Positions 24,511 through 35,212 of a stretch of 64,000 nt of DNA are shown one piece after another. The stretch comes from Brevipalpus yothersi (lineage: Eukaryota > Arthropoda > Arachnida > Trombidiformes > Tenuipalpidae). Within the stretch, counting starts at the first letter, position 1. Each line of letters opens with the position of its first letter. Position numbers and translations under genes: made by a program. The stretch is from NCBI GenBank assembly GCA_003956705.1, contig QZCP01000557.1, positions 124,001 to 188,000 of the forward strand. Reading direction: 5' to 3'. Below the pieces are notes generated by a model that worked only from the letters and a program-made list of their open reading frames with translations, made no database searches and had not been told where the DNA came from.

Positions 24511-25901
24511 GGTAAAATAAGACACATAAATAAACGTTTACGAGAAATATCTGATAGTCTGAAGAACTCCAACATTTTAAGCCTTAAATTTGATAAAAGT
24601 AATTTAATTCATTGATACCTAAGTTGCATTTGTGTTTACTAACATGCTGTGGCACGATGACGTTGACCAACATAATCTCTTCCATCAATATGTCGTGTCA
24701 ATCAACAAATTGACTATCTGCGTATGTCTCATTCATCGTGAAACATTAAAACTATGAAAAGATTACGAGAGCTCTATTTTTCAAGCTCATATACGAAGCT
24801 GACACAATTCTAAGACACTTATGGCTTGAGAATTACTAATGTTGGTAAAAAAGTTTGGAGCTTCTGACTGAGTAACTATTTCCGACAATTTTTTTCTATG
24901 AAACCATGCATCGGTATTACTCAAGATTGAAAATGAAATCATATGGCCATTCTCTCAGTTTTTTTTGACTATAAAAGAGCTCAATCTAACCCCGTTTGAG
25001 ATAGTTTTTACAAAATTTCGAAATTTCGGAAATTCTCCAGCTGAAAAAAAATCAGAAAAACTTTGAAAATGCTCCAAGTCAAAATTAAGGCCAAGAACGT
25101 TGATCGGCGAAGTTGGAGCCAAAAAAATTTTTTTCCCTCAAGCTATCAGCACCCTCTTTAGTTTGGTTTTGAGAGCTTTGAAAAGTTTTACATTGAATTG
25201 TTTGAATTTTTGAAGATGAGAGTTTTCTTTCCTTTCCAGAAATTTTTCATTCCTAGCTGGATGCTCTCTTTCAGATTTTCTATCACTCCTAATAATTCTA
25301 CTTCAGAACACTGATATTTTGTATTTAAATCTTTACTTTAGGAGTGGAAAAAAATTTCAAGTGATAGAATCGGCATTTAGCACGAATTGTGAGAGAAAGC
25401 TTAGGAGGACTGGAAAAAAATTTATGTAAAAATTTTTCATTATAATGGTCTGATCGATTTGCATCCCGGATCAATAAGAATCCTCCATAATAAAGACTTT
25501 CAGGCTATTCAAATTTTTGGTTCTATCAGTGAAATCATCACCTTTCAAGCTAGACGAGACTCTAAAGCTGAAGCTATCCAAGCTCTTCCTGATTCTGATT
25601 CACTCAATGTGAAATATTGAAAATGATTGCCTGGATCCAAGATGAATAGTTGACTGATTGATTGGAATCTAGCACTTGGAGGCACTATCTGTGTCTCTCT
25701 TACCCTGTCAACTTCTCAGTTGGATAACGAAATAAAGAGGAATAACTAAAGTAACAAAGGGGTAAGCTACAAGTCTCCATCAACTCCGCTTTAAAACTTT
25801 ACACTGTAAAATGATTCTCATAAATCTTGGTCATCAAGCTGAAAATGTTTAACGTTATCTATCTCATCCAGAAAGATTAATTTAGTGAAAGTTTTTAGAG
25901 G
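24511..25901. other. Intergenic, small CaaX gene to IR1
   Basis: About 1.4 kb. An open stretch of 71 codons with no ATG (25405-25620, +) precedes IR1 and contains plausible coding-like sequence (SIRILHNKDFQAIQIF). It could be a decayed or unrecognised exon, or chance. Otherwise I see nothing. Confidence 0.4.
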
Positions 25902-27134
25902 ATGTCTCTCAAAATTGGATCAAAAAGATTAGATCCAAGAATCATGTCAAAATCTGGCCATTTAAAAGGAAAAATAGGACTTTATTTAGAAACAACTGGT
26001 TACAGCCCTCCAAACTCCACTTTTATTCCACTCGATATCATGAATATATCAGTTGAAGATGCTCTCGAAACACATGTAGATTTTATCCTAGAGCCCTTGG
26101 ATATTTTGTGTCTTAGATCCAATATCACGACAGGGCCAATCTATCGTACTACTGAATGTGTTTTGATCAGTGAACAAATCAGTCAGACAATTCATGAATC
26201 CCAAAAGTTTTCAAGTGTATTTGAAGAATTCGAGGCTGGTTCCTGGATAACCATCACATTGATAACATTGTTAATGTTCTTGCTGCTACGCTTATTTTTA
26301 GGAAAATCTTTGATCGAAATACTCAAAAATTGTCCCAAAATATTTTTCTTTGGAGAAATCAATTCCATGCCACAACTAACTAGCGCTAAATTCTTCACTG
26401 TCAGCATTCTGATGTGGATTTTTCTCGGTAAGACAATTTTCTCAGGCTATATAAAAACCGGACTCACGACAATCGAGAGAGGAAAAAATGTAGAAACGCT
26501 TTCTGATCTGATTGAGAGAAATATGTCTCTCATTGCTTTCAATGGTGATGGCACTTGTCCCACAATTTTCAGGAATATTGTTCGTGATTCTTCTGAAACT
26601 TCCAAAATTCTGCGAAGAATTAGGAAAGAGAATGGAGATTACAGTCTGGTGTATTTCACCGAACTTAACATACCCGAGCCTCTTCAATTCAGATTTGCTG
26701 AGATCACATCCAGTTTAACGTTTCTCAACTCTCAATTCCTGGGCTGTTTGGGCTCATTTTCCGAGAGCGGCTCGATTCCTAAACTTCATCGTTCCCGGAA
26801 ACCTCTCACAATTCAACTCATCAATTCATTTTATCACCGGAAGCTTGATGAACAGAAGCGGAGAATTTTGACTAATTGGGCATATGCAAAATTGGAATCT
26901 GGTCTTGATAAAATTAGTGCTAAAGCTGGTGTAAAAATGTTCGAGATTGCCTGGGGAGAAGAATTCAGCCCCAGCTGCATGGAGTATCAGCCAGATCCTG
27001 CTTCTTTTGACGCATTACATTTCCAGTTTCTAGCAGAAAGTTTCTGTCTCATATTCTTTGCCTATTTGAGTGCACTAATTTTATTTTTTTCTGAGCTCTG
27101 CACTGGGAGGCTCCGGCCAGTTCAACATTCGTGA
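25902..27134 (+). CDS. IR1: ionotropic-receptor-like (iGluR-related) protein, intronless, short
   Basis: Single exon, 410 residues, ATG 25902. The layout matches the ion-channel core of arthropod ionotropic receptors: a short Cys/Asn-glycosylated S1-like half (residues 1-112), TM1 (about 114-133), a 30-residue pore-loop region, a second TM (about 163-184), then the block ERGKNVETLSDLIERNMSLI. That block corresponds to the start of S2, where IRs carry an I-x-TLEDL motif. A roughly 190-residue extracellular S2-like half follows, then a last TM (about 376-400) near the C terminus. There is no signal peptide or amino-terminal domain, so either upstream exons are missed or the family is N-terminally reduced. 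An in-frame stop just before the ATG supports this start. Paralogous to IR2-IR4. Assignment rests on topology and one motif. Confidence 0.6.
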   Translation: MSLKIGSKRLDPRIMSKSGHLKGKIGLYLETTGYSPPNSTFIPLDIMNISVEDALETHVDFILEPLDILCLRSNITTGPIYRTTECVLISEQISQTIHESQKFSSVFEEFEAGSWITITLITLLMFLLLRLFLGKSLIEILKNCPKIFFFGEINSMPQLTSAKFFTVSILMWIFLGKTIFSGYIKTGLTTIERGKNVETLSDLIERNMSLIAFNGDGTCPTIFRNIVRDSSETSKILRRIRKENGDYSLVYFTELNIPEPLQFRFAEITSSLTFLNSQFLGCLGSFSESGSIPKLHRSRKPLTIQLINSFYHRKLDEQKRRILTNWAYAKLESGLDKISAKAGVKMFEIAWGEEFSPSCMEYQPDPASFDALHFQFLAESFCLIFFAYLSALILFFSELCTGRLRPVQHS

Positions 27135-28342
27135 ACATAAACACAGTTTCTTAGGTCTCAGATTATGATCATTGGTCAGATTCTATTGCTTCAAATGATC
27201 TCGCTAAACTCTCCACAGAAATCCATCGAACGCTTTGAGCTGTCTGGAAGAGGAAGAAGAATACAGTTAAGTGTATGAAACAAAAATTCTTGCACCTCAA
27301 GATCAATTTAGAGTAGCTGAGATCGTGGAGAATACTGCATACCTTGCTTCAAAAGTTTTCAAGTGTTTATTTCCTTCTTTATCACCTTCATGGATCACAA
27401 AAGTCTGACCAGTACAATTGATGTTCAGTTTTACCATCGGTTTTATCATCGTGATTTGATTAGAAATAAGCAAAAAAAATTGAGAGACTGGAGTTATTCA
27501 AAATTATAATTTTATCACGAGAATATCAAGCATGGTCATATTGAAAAATGATGAAAATTATTACATGGAATAAGGAATAAGGTTAAAGCCAAGTTGTCTC
27601 GAATTCAAGTACAGCTACGAGCTAAATCAATTTTTCGCTCTTAAAATTCATTTTCATTTTCTGAAGAGTTTTTCGTGCTCATTCTGTTCAGCTACTTGGT
27701 TGCATCATTTTTCTTGTTAATCACATTAAATATCTGAGTTCATTAAAAATATTTTTGTTAAGAAGGATAAAAGCATTAATTAACTTAATGGATATGAGTA
27801 TTCGATAGATTCAACGATTATGCCATCATGAGGTGTCTTACTCAACAAAACTTTTCTCTGCTTTTCTCTGCCTAAGTTGAGCACTCACAAGAGAGCCATA
27901 TTTCGACATTGTTAAGGGCTTACTACCTCATCAGTAACTACGGTGGGTTGGCAACAACTAAAAATCAATTTTCTGACCATGAAGAATCCATGACGAAGAT
28001 CATTTACCCCTGTTGTGAAATATGAAGAACAAATGATTGAAAAACAAAAACAACTAATCTTTGCTCCCAAAATTTCTCAAAGTTTGTCAAATAAATTCAA
28101 ATTAAATCACCACTTAGAGTTAAGTGATTGTTCCATTCCTCTTATTGGTAAGGTATCATCTGTAAGATAAAACTATAAGATAATAACTTAACTAAAAAGT
28201 TCCTATCTATCATCCTGCTTAATATGATCCGATGAATTCTATTTCAGAATAGGTATTTTCCAAGAATTCGATCATCTTCCCTACAGATTTTGAACATAAT
28301 TACTCGAGTTTGATCCCCACAAGAGTCTCATCTATCCAATCT
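27135..28342. other. Intergenic with an IR relic
   Basis: Apart from the IR fragment at 27294-27510, no gene is recognised here. AT-rich. Confidence 0.5.
27294..27510 (+). pseudogene. Decayed IR-like fragment
   Basis: Two stretches match the S2 half of the IR genes in order. The first is QDQFRVAEIVENTAYLASKVFKC, aligned here in pieces to IR1 LQFRFAEITSSLTFLNSQFLGC. The second is FYHRDLIRNKQKKLRDWSYSKL, similar to IR1 FYHRKLDEQKRRILTNWAYAKL. Stop codons lie between them and the rest of the gene is absent. It lies 160 bases downstream of IR1, consistent with a tandem duplicate that has decayed. Confidence 0.7.
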
Positions 28343-28777
28343 CTACGGCATGGTGAGTTGGTAAAAATTCTCTCTTAAGAAACAATTCGACAACAGAAGA
28401 TCAAATTCATCTGAATAATCCCTATCAGGTAATTTTGGGTTTTGTATTGCAAAATCGAACCACAATAGAGATAGTGATGTTTCAAAATATACCGTAGATA
28501 GGTGAAGGCTGCTAAAGCAAAGAGTAAGAGTTGAATGAAGCCCAGCAGGTGAGCATGAAGAATCAATTCTAAGGAAGTATTGGAGAAGCTTTTTGTGAGT
28601 TATTCCAGAATAAGATTTGCTCTTTTCAAGAAGTTTCATTAAATGTAACCTTCTCAAAATTAAATGGTTTACCTACAAATTTATGATTGTGAAATTCATT
28701 GATCAATAGCATTCATTGAGTATTCAACCGTACAATTGTAGAATCGGCAAGAGCAAACAGATTTGTAATACTTCAGT

Positions 28778-29194
28778 ATGAAATTCTCAAGTGAGAAATG
28801 GATTCCTCTATTCCTCTATTCAATCACGTATCTTTTTCAATTTGTAACAATCCTCAGAATCGATGAAAAGAATACCAGCAGCTAAAATTATCACATACCA
28901 TTGCTATCTCATCTATTGTGGATTTTTTCAGCGATTTTCCTCTTATTGAATTCTCAGACAACTATTCCTATTTTTTTAGAGTTACTAGTGCTCAAAAACT
29001 GTGAGGCTATCATTCACAGCAAGAAAACTCATACCTATGTAGTATATATATCTAGAGCACTGATCTCCTTCATATCAGAAAACTTCAACCAATATATATG
29101 TTTCCTCGATTATTTTGGCGTGAATATATCGAGATATGGAGTGATTGTTTTTTCATTTGCTCAGACATTCGAATTGAATGTAGGTAGTGATGAT
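28778..29194 (+). pseudogene. Possible decayed secreted/receptor N-terminal exon, family unknown
   Basis: ATG 28778 opens a signal-peptide-like stretch (KWIPLFLYSITYLFQFV). After one in-frame TAA at 28883 the same frame stays open for about 100 codons (to 29194) with mixed hydrophobic content. The frame continuity across a single stop suggests a broken exon. An IR amino-terminal region is one possibility given the neighbours, but no homology was established. Confidence 0.3.
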
Positions 29195-29650
29195 TAAAAT
29201 AAAATGACAAGCATAGAATTTCTTCTATTGAGCAGGTTGACAAAGGCTAGAAACAGCGAAAGAAGATCATCTTTTGTGTCATAACTTCTGGCTAGACTGA
29301 CCACTGTTTTTGATCAACAGAATTTATCATGATCATAAACTATTTCACCAGAGAATGTGGGAAAGATTGCAATAAAGAAGAGGGAACTTGGTTGCTCAGA
29401 GACGAAAGAAAATTTTCGCAACATCTCTTTGCCACTCTTTTGGCAACCAAAAATATGTGATAGATGTCTATGAAGTCTCTTTTTTTGTTCATCTTTTGCT
29501 TTTTGAGTTCAGCTATGTTCCTCACTCCATCAGAATTTCGAAACTCTCCAGCATGTTGAAAGTTTCACCCAGTCTCTCTATCTCACTATCTATCTCTCAT
29601 GCTCACTAGGAGCATGACTCTCGATTATATGTAAGCATTTCATTTTTCCG

Positions 29651-32098
29651 ATGAACGGTGTAGTGAAATCCGCTTTGCTCATGATAATTATTGATCAAAT
29701 TTCACTCATTTGTGGCATCATGTTCTATGTCATTATAGTTTTGTCATCAGTGCTCTCCGAGAATGCTTTATTAGGTGTATTTGCATCAGAAAATTTTCCA
29801 ATAATGAATCATGAATTGAATAGAGAATCAGCTCCTATGAACGTTTCATTGACCAAAAAATATAACCAAAATCCAAAATCAAGGAATCGTAGGAGCGGTT
29901 TTTGTTCACCGGAAACGATACTCACAATGCGATGTGACGGATTGCCACCCAAAAAGCATAATTATCTAGATATGCCTCGCTGTTTTTGTGATGAAAAATG
30001 CCATCGTTTTGGTGATTGTTGTGTCGACAAGGTTGCTAAAAAAACTGTCAACCAGAGTCAAAGTTTGAACATCAGCAGCCTATCTAATCCTCCAGCCTGT
30101 GTTCAGATACCAATTCGTGGTCATCATGTTTACGCTTATCAAAGGTGTAGTTCAAATTGGATTGAGTCTGGCCGATTGGTTGATAGTGATAATAGCCAAA
30201 ACATTAGATATCTGTGTGAAAATGAACGAAACTTATTCTTTTCAAGTATTCCAGCATTCAGTAAAAATAGTGGAATCTTATATCGTAACTATTTCTGTGC
30301 AATGTGCAATAATGATGATAAAAATTTGGAAAACATGAACCTTACGATATTTTGTTATCCACAAATCACCAAAATCTCTCTAAGCGAATATTTGGTTCAA
30401 GAAAATTTCAATTCATCTAAAGGCATATGGAAATTCATGCAAAATTCTACTGAAATTCGGTGTAGGGCACGAATACTTGAGTTGGAGGGAAAAAATGCTC
30501 TCGAAAAACTGAATTCTCGATATTGTCACAAAACTATTGACACTTGTCCATCTAATAGTACAAATAGCCTTAGTCAAAATGCCACTCTAAAGTGTGGCTC
30601 TCACATGTTCATGTTGAGGTATAAGAGCAAAGTTTACAAGAATACTTGCTTCGCTGAATGTAATGGAGCTCCAATTAAATTAATAGGAATGATGGCTTGC
30701 CTACAAGGTAGAAGTCCTTCGGTTGTAAGTGTTCTCGAAGATATGAGCAAGTGGATAATCATCTCCAACATATCAATTAGAGAGCTATTTGAGCCTACAA
30801 TTCGGTGTGATATTCATGTAGGTCACATTTTATTGGCGAAAAAGTGTCAACCATTGAAGTGCCCACTATCTTTCAGCTTGAATGTAGAAAAAATCCGCTG
30901 TGACAGTCTTGAAAACATGAACAAGTCAGAATGTACGAAAATATTGGTTCGTGAATCTGATTATGATATTGATAGCTCAAATCAAGTTCATTTACATGGC
31001 ACAGATCAGATACTTGATAGTGAATCGTATCAATCATTTGCTCAAATGGATGAAGAAAAAGGAATCGTAGTGAGAGGAATACTGATCTGCTATGATAAAG
31101 TTAGACGATATGTTGCCCCATTCCTTTACAATCAGATTCAAAATTTTCTATCATTAATTACACTCACCATCTCAATTGTTGGTCTTGTAGCATATCTACT
31201 TATCTATCTTGTCGTTCCAAAGCTTCAAAATCTTCGAGCAAGAATGGTGATGAGTTTATCTGCAACCCTTTTGATGGCTTCAATTGCATTTGTTATTGGA
31301 GCCTTCAGTCGTCCCAATATCGATGTGAACAGTCTCAAAACTGAGAAAGGCTCAATACTGTGTCGTGTAACAGCAATATTCATGCATTACTTCTACTTAT
31401 CTTCATTTGCCTGGATGAATGTGATGGCTTATGATCTGTGGAAAAGTTTCACAAAAGATCCTGGAAGACTTTCCAATTCTTCAGGCCACTTCATGAGATA
31501 CTCACTTTACTCATGGCTACTGCCAGCAATCATCGTTCTGTTCAGTTGCCTAATAGACCACCTCGAACTGGAAAAAGAAGATCCATCTCCCTATTTTAAT
31601 ATTGTCTACAAAGAATTCCAGCCACTCTATGGCCATGGGGTTTGTTGGATAACTCAAAGAAAAGCTTTACAAATTTTTTTCGTCATACCTGTAAGCATCA
31701 TAATTCTCATCAATATGTGTTTCTTCATTCGCACAGCCTACACCTTGATTCGAACCAGACGTGAAACTGAATCAGTGGTCAGACGTAAGAAGACGAAAGA
31801 AAGATCAACCCAATTCATCATGTATGTTAGGCTAGTCACTCTAATGGGCTTGACATGGATCATTGGAGTTCTTGCAACTTTCACTTCATTCTCAATTCTA
31901 TGGTATCCATTCATAATTCTTAATGGTCTTCAAGGAACATTTATTTTTTTCACCTTTGCTTGCAAAAGCAATGTTCTTCATCATTTTAGAAATCGTATTC
32001 GACATATATGTGGAAAAAAATCCGCTGAATTGGTTTTACAATGTCCGAATGAAAAGTCGGTAGGATCAGATCATAGAGACTATGAATCGAGCTTCTAA
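29651..32098 (+). CDS. Receptor B: somatomedin-B-like module plus family-B (methuselah-like) 7TM GPCR
   Basis: Paralog of receptor A in one exon, 815 residues, ATG 29651. The hydrophobic N-terminal segment lies at residues 17-35, so the true start may be the Met at 11 or 24. The cysteine module (residues 85-124) contains PRCFCDEKCHRFGDCC. The glycosylated ectodomain runs to about residue 480, then seven TMs. Conserved blocks are ILICYDKVRRYVAPFLYNQIQ, LQNLRARMVMSLSA, SFAWMNVMAYDLWKSF, YGHGVCWI, LVTLMGLTWIIGVLATFTS and NGLQGTFIFFTFACK. Compared with A it has an extra 9-10 residues in the second extracellular loop (near 31575-31610). No disruption is seen. Function as a receptor is inferred from the family; ligand unknown. 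Confidence 0.88.
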   Translation: MNGVVKSALLMIIIDQISLICGIMFYVIIVLSSVLSENALLGVFASENFPIMNHELNRESAPMNVSLTKKYNQNPKSRNRRSGFCSPETILTMRCDGLPPKKHNYLDMPRCFCDEKCHRFGDCCVDKVAKKTVNQSQSLNISSLSNPPACVQIPIRGHHVYAYQRCSSNWIESGRLVDSDNSQNIRYLCENERNLFFSSIPAFSKNSGILYRNYFCAMCNNDDKNLENMNLTIFCYPQITKISLSEYLVQENFNSSKGIWKFMQNSTEIRCRARILELEGKNALEKLNSRYCHKTIDTCPSNSTNSLSQNATLKCGSHMFMLRYKSKVYKNTCFAECNGAPIKLIGMMACLQGRSPSVVSVLEDMSKWIIISNISIRELFEPTIRCDIHVGHILLAKKCQPLKCPLSFSLNVEKIRCDSLENMNKSECTKILVRESDYDIDSSNQVHLHGTDQILDSESYQSFAQMDEEKGIVVRGILICYDKVRRYVAPFLYNQIQNFLSLITLTISIVGLVAYLLIYLVVPKLQNLRARMVMSLSATLLMASIAFVIGAFSRPNIDVNSLKTEKGSILCRVTAIFMHYFYLSSFAWMNVMAYDLWKSFTKDPGRLSNSSGHFMRYSLYSWLLPAIIVLFSCLIDHLELEKEDPSPYFNIVYKEFQPLYGHGVCWITQRKALQIFFVIPVSIIILINMCFFIRTAYTLIRTRRETESVVRRKKTKERSTQFIMYVRLVTLMGLTWIIGVLATFTSFSILWYPFIILNGLQGTFIFFTFACKSNVLHHFRNRIRHICGKKSAELVLQCPNEKSVGSDHRDYESSF

Positions 32099-32415
32099 AA
32101 ATATTCTTCTATATGCTGTCTGAAGGTCAAGGATCATTAATAAATCTACAGAGTTTCTGAATTCTCTTCTCCTTACTAGTTTTGATAGATAGGTAAAACA
32201 GATTCAAGAACATTATTTACGATCGTACTTCTTTTCTGTATTTTGTTACCACCAAGATCTACTGGGTTCACTTGAAGATTACTTATTTCATGTTCCAGAA
32301 TCTTGATGTTATAAATTTTATCAGAAGAAAATTCAAATTGTTAAGCACTGACTGATCAGAATAAAATTAAAGACAAGATTGGAAGAAGAAATTTCTTCTT
32401 TTTCTCTCTCCATAA
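32099..32415. other. Receptor B downstream region
   Basis: AT-rich, presumed 3' UTR and spacer; no coding signal. Confidence 0.4.
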
Positions 32416-32896
32416 TCCTTCAATATTGAACTGAATCTTTTAGAGGAAAAAATTCCAGAATATATCTCTCAAGCTGACCTTCAAACTATATTCTTACACA
32501 TGTACCAGACTTTCATAACCTTCAATCGATTTTATTCATTGATGCAATATATAGCCATAACTATCTTGGCATGCGTGAACTTCAACAGCTTAAGTAGTAG
32601 TTTCGAATTCTTGAGCGAGAATATTTCTCATCAAAGAAGCTGAGCTATCGAGAATATGAAAAAAGATTAGACTTATATGCTCCCCAAGAATCTTGCCAAA
32701 GTAATGTAGGGCTTAATAAATTCACAATTAAGGTCGACGCATAAGTGCATATGATTTCAGTGGATTTCTTGTTTCCTGTAAGTCCTATTAAAGCCACTGT
32801 TGGAGATCGATTTTTGGATCTAGAAGAGTTTTTCGAAGGTAGACTCTTGAGCAACTCCTCAGCATCCTACTCATTCTATGGAATTGATATACTCTA
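32416..32896 (+). pseudogene. Decayed coding segment, family unknown
   Basis: Frame 1 is open for 75 codons (32416-32640), including a signal-peptide-like QYIAITILACVNF. At its stop, a different frame opens at 32643 and runs, interrupted by one TAA at 32741, to 32896 (blocks LYAPQESCQSNVGLNKFTIK and ATVGDRFLDLEEFFEGRLL). Successive open stretches changing frame within 480 bases suggest a gene broken by a frameshift and a stop. Product family not recognised. Confidence 0.35.
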
Positions 32897-33893
32897 ATGA
32901 ATTCATGAGATATCAGATGTAAATATATGAGGTGTATTGAAGAACTTTCCATTAATTCATCTCACTTGTACAACGTTTAACATCTCTCTCTCTCTCTTTC
33001 TTTGCTTCTTTACCTAAAAGTCACTGGAAAAAAAGGTGGCAACATCGCTCATATTCTTCTCTATGAGAAAAACAAAACAAGAAATCTTCCCAAAAATCTA
33101 TGGAATGTTTATTTTATCACACGTGACTAGAAAAGATGTGGGTCAGTGGAAACGTCCGTCGTGAATTGATATAGAGTCAGAGAGCGAGTTAGTCATAGAG
33201 ATGGAGCGTGGGTTTTTATCAGTCAAAGAATTTGTTCACGTGATGATTGGCGCTTATCCATTGTCCTTCAAGGAATTTTTGATACATGTTTTGAAAAGTG
33301 TGAGCTACTCTCCATTTGTATTTCTCACTAGCCCTTGAGTCTCTGGTGAATTTTCACTGGTATCGATGTATTTCATTTCTCAAGATGTCGATGAATCTCA
33401 CACAGGCAATGGCACTTCTTTTTTAGCTTTTTGGGAATGAAAAAAATGATTCAATCAACACAGAAAGTGCATGAGTTTTATTTGTTTTCCTGAGGATTGG
33501 CGAGCAAGATTTCTCAACACATTCGAGAGACTTCAGATCTACTTTAGTATGGTATTAGGTTTGACATTTTTTACTCTCTAACCCATATTATTTATATTCG
33601 CCCAATTCAGAGTATCTCGGTAGAGTAGCTCAATTTTTTTCGACCCTGCTGATGAAAGAGACAAGCAAAAAAGATGTCTTTGGGTGTCTCCAAACTTCCT
33701 CTATGGAGTTCTGTTACTTACCGAAAGTTGTACTCAATCTTCTTCTAGTTTACCTTACTTGCTCTCCAGAGAACAATTCTGATCAGAAAATACATACAGG
33801 AGAGAGAGAAAGAGAGATATTCTGAACCAATATAGACTCTCCCCATGATTGCTATTCTCATATCTCTTCATTCGATTTCGTTATCCTAATAGC
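32897..33893. other. Spacer between two decayed segments
   Basis: AT-rich with a short CT run near 32983-33000; no gene recognised. Confidence 0.4.
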
Positions 33894-34581
33894 ATGTCGA
33901 GCGATATTCGTTTCGACACTGTTCTTCGGAATCTTCTTCCACTTAAGAGTGCACTAAGTGTTGACCAAGACTTTTCAGTTCATCATGACTTGTATAAGGA
34001 TCCATCTTTAGTCACATGACATGAAATGACCAGAACTGCAATTGAAAATGAACTAAACAGAATGGCAATACTTTGGAAAGCTATAAATCAGGATGTTTTG
34101 AGATCTGTATTCTCTGATATTTTCAGAGAATCGAAACCTGGTCAGCTTGATAAACCTGATCGGTATTTTTGCATGATTTGTGGGCTCATTATTGAGAAAT
34201 TCCTGGTGAACTAAAAACATTAGTTCGTGCTTCTAAGTCTCCTTTTGAAAAACCAACACGATCGTTTTTGAAGTCAAAAATTGAAATTAGGTTAAGTTAG
34301 TCTTCGTTTCTGACCAAAATTTGAAGATATGCTGGCTATGCTTCGATTTTGTTAAAACTATAAGGAACGAAGACTCAAATCTAGAAAGAAAAGCAATTGT
34401 TGATCTAAAAGTGGGACCTCTGAGGATTAGTAGAGAATCGATAAAGCCTTATGACAGAAGATGGAACTGTGAAATTGTTGCCACGCGTCAAGTTTTTTGA
34501 AGACTCAAATGCTATTCTTCAGATTCGAGATATGATGTAGGTCCATCAGAATATGAGATGATCCTATGGCAACAGCCTTGA
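33894..34581 (+). pseudogene. Decayed gene, possible F-box-like N terminus, family unknown
   Basis: From ATG 33894 one frame reads 41 codons, a TGA (34017), then about 65 more codons to 34214. A second frame is open 34199-34300, and a third 34291-34500 (70 codons), continuing after a TGA to 34581. The start (TVLRNLLPLKSALSV...LYKDPSL) has the LP...AL.V...DPSL spacing of an F-box, unlike the FBXO22-like copies. Later parts contain CMIC and CWLC pairs and a KAIVDLKVGPLRISRESIKP block. The sequence looks like one gene of about 230 codons broken at four or so places. No family assigned. Confidence 0.4.
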
Positions 34582-35212
34582 TAGGCATAAAACTTCCACA
34601 TTCTCACATCAGCATGAAATGAGCTCCACTTAATGAATTCGAAAGATTTGGTTCAATCAATTCGAAGTTGAAATGGTACAGCTAGACTAATTAGATATAG
34701 CTAACGAGAGAACTGAAAAAGAAACACAGTACAAGATTTTGGGACCAGGTACACCAGACCACCATTATGAGTTGTTATTCTTATGGAAATTTTCTTGTTG
34801 AATCAGATAGGTAACCCAAATTTCACTCAGAAAGCAGAATTGATTGGTCCAACTTGACATACATGTATTACTAGCTGAATGGTACTAGATGATTCTCTAT
34901 GGCCGTACAATTTGGTATAAATCAGCGAGTTGTGAAATATCAGAAACACAAAAGAAATAGCCAACAAATCACCACAAGTATTACCAGTCATAAGCTTGTG
35001 TTGCAGCTATGAGCCAGTTATCATACATGGAATATCACTAAAGCATGACCTAAGCACCTAGGCCTAGGCACTGAACGGAGTAGCTCTATCAGTAATTTCA
35101 TTTGAATTGATCCTGTTTGATGAGAAGAGGTGATATTCAGATAAAACTTGATAGCTCTTGTGAGTGTATGTTTGCAATTCTTATTCAAGACAATTTACCA
35201 CGATTGGATATC
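34510..35212 (+). repeat. Upstream arm of tandem IR duplication (copy 1)
   Basis: Sequence upstream of IR2 is homologous to that upstream of IR3 (about 36665-37395), including the segments around TTCGAAGTTGAAAT and AGCTGAATGGTAC. The duplicated unit is thus about 1.9-2 kb: 0.7 kb upstream plus the IR gene. Confidence 0.65.

Noticed and set aside
25221..25404. Longer open frame joining into 25405-25620
   Set aside because: On recounting an A-run the frames do not join; stops at 25390 and 25402 interrupt, leaving only the 71-codon stretch.
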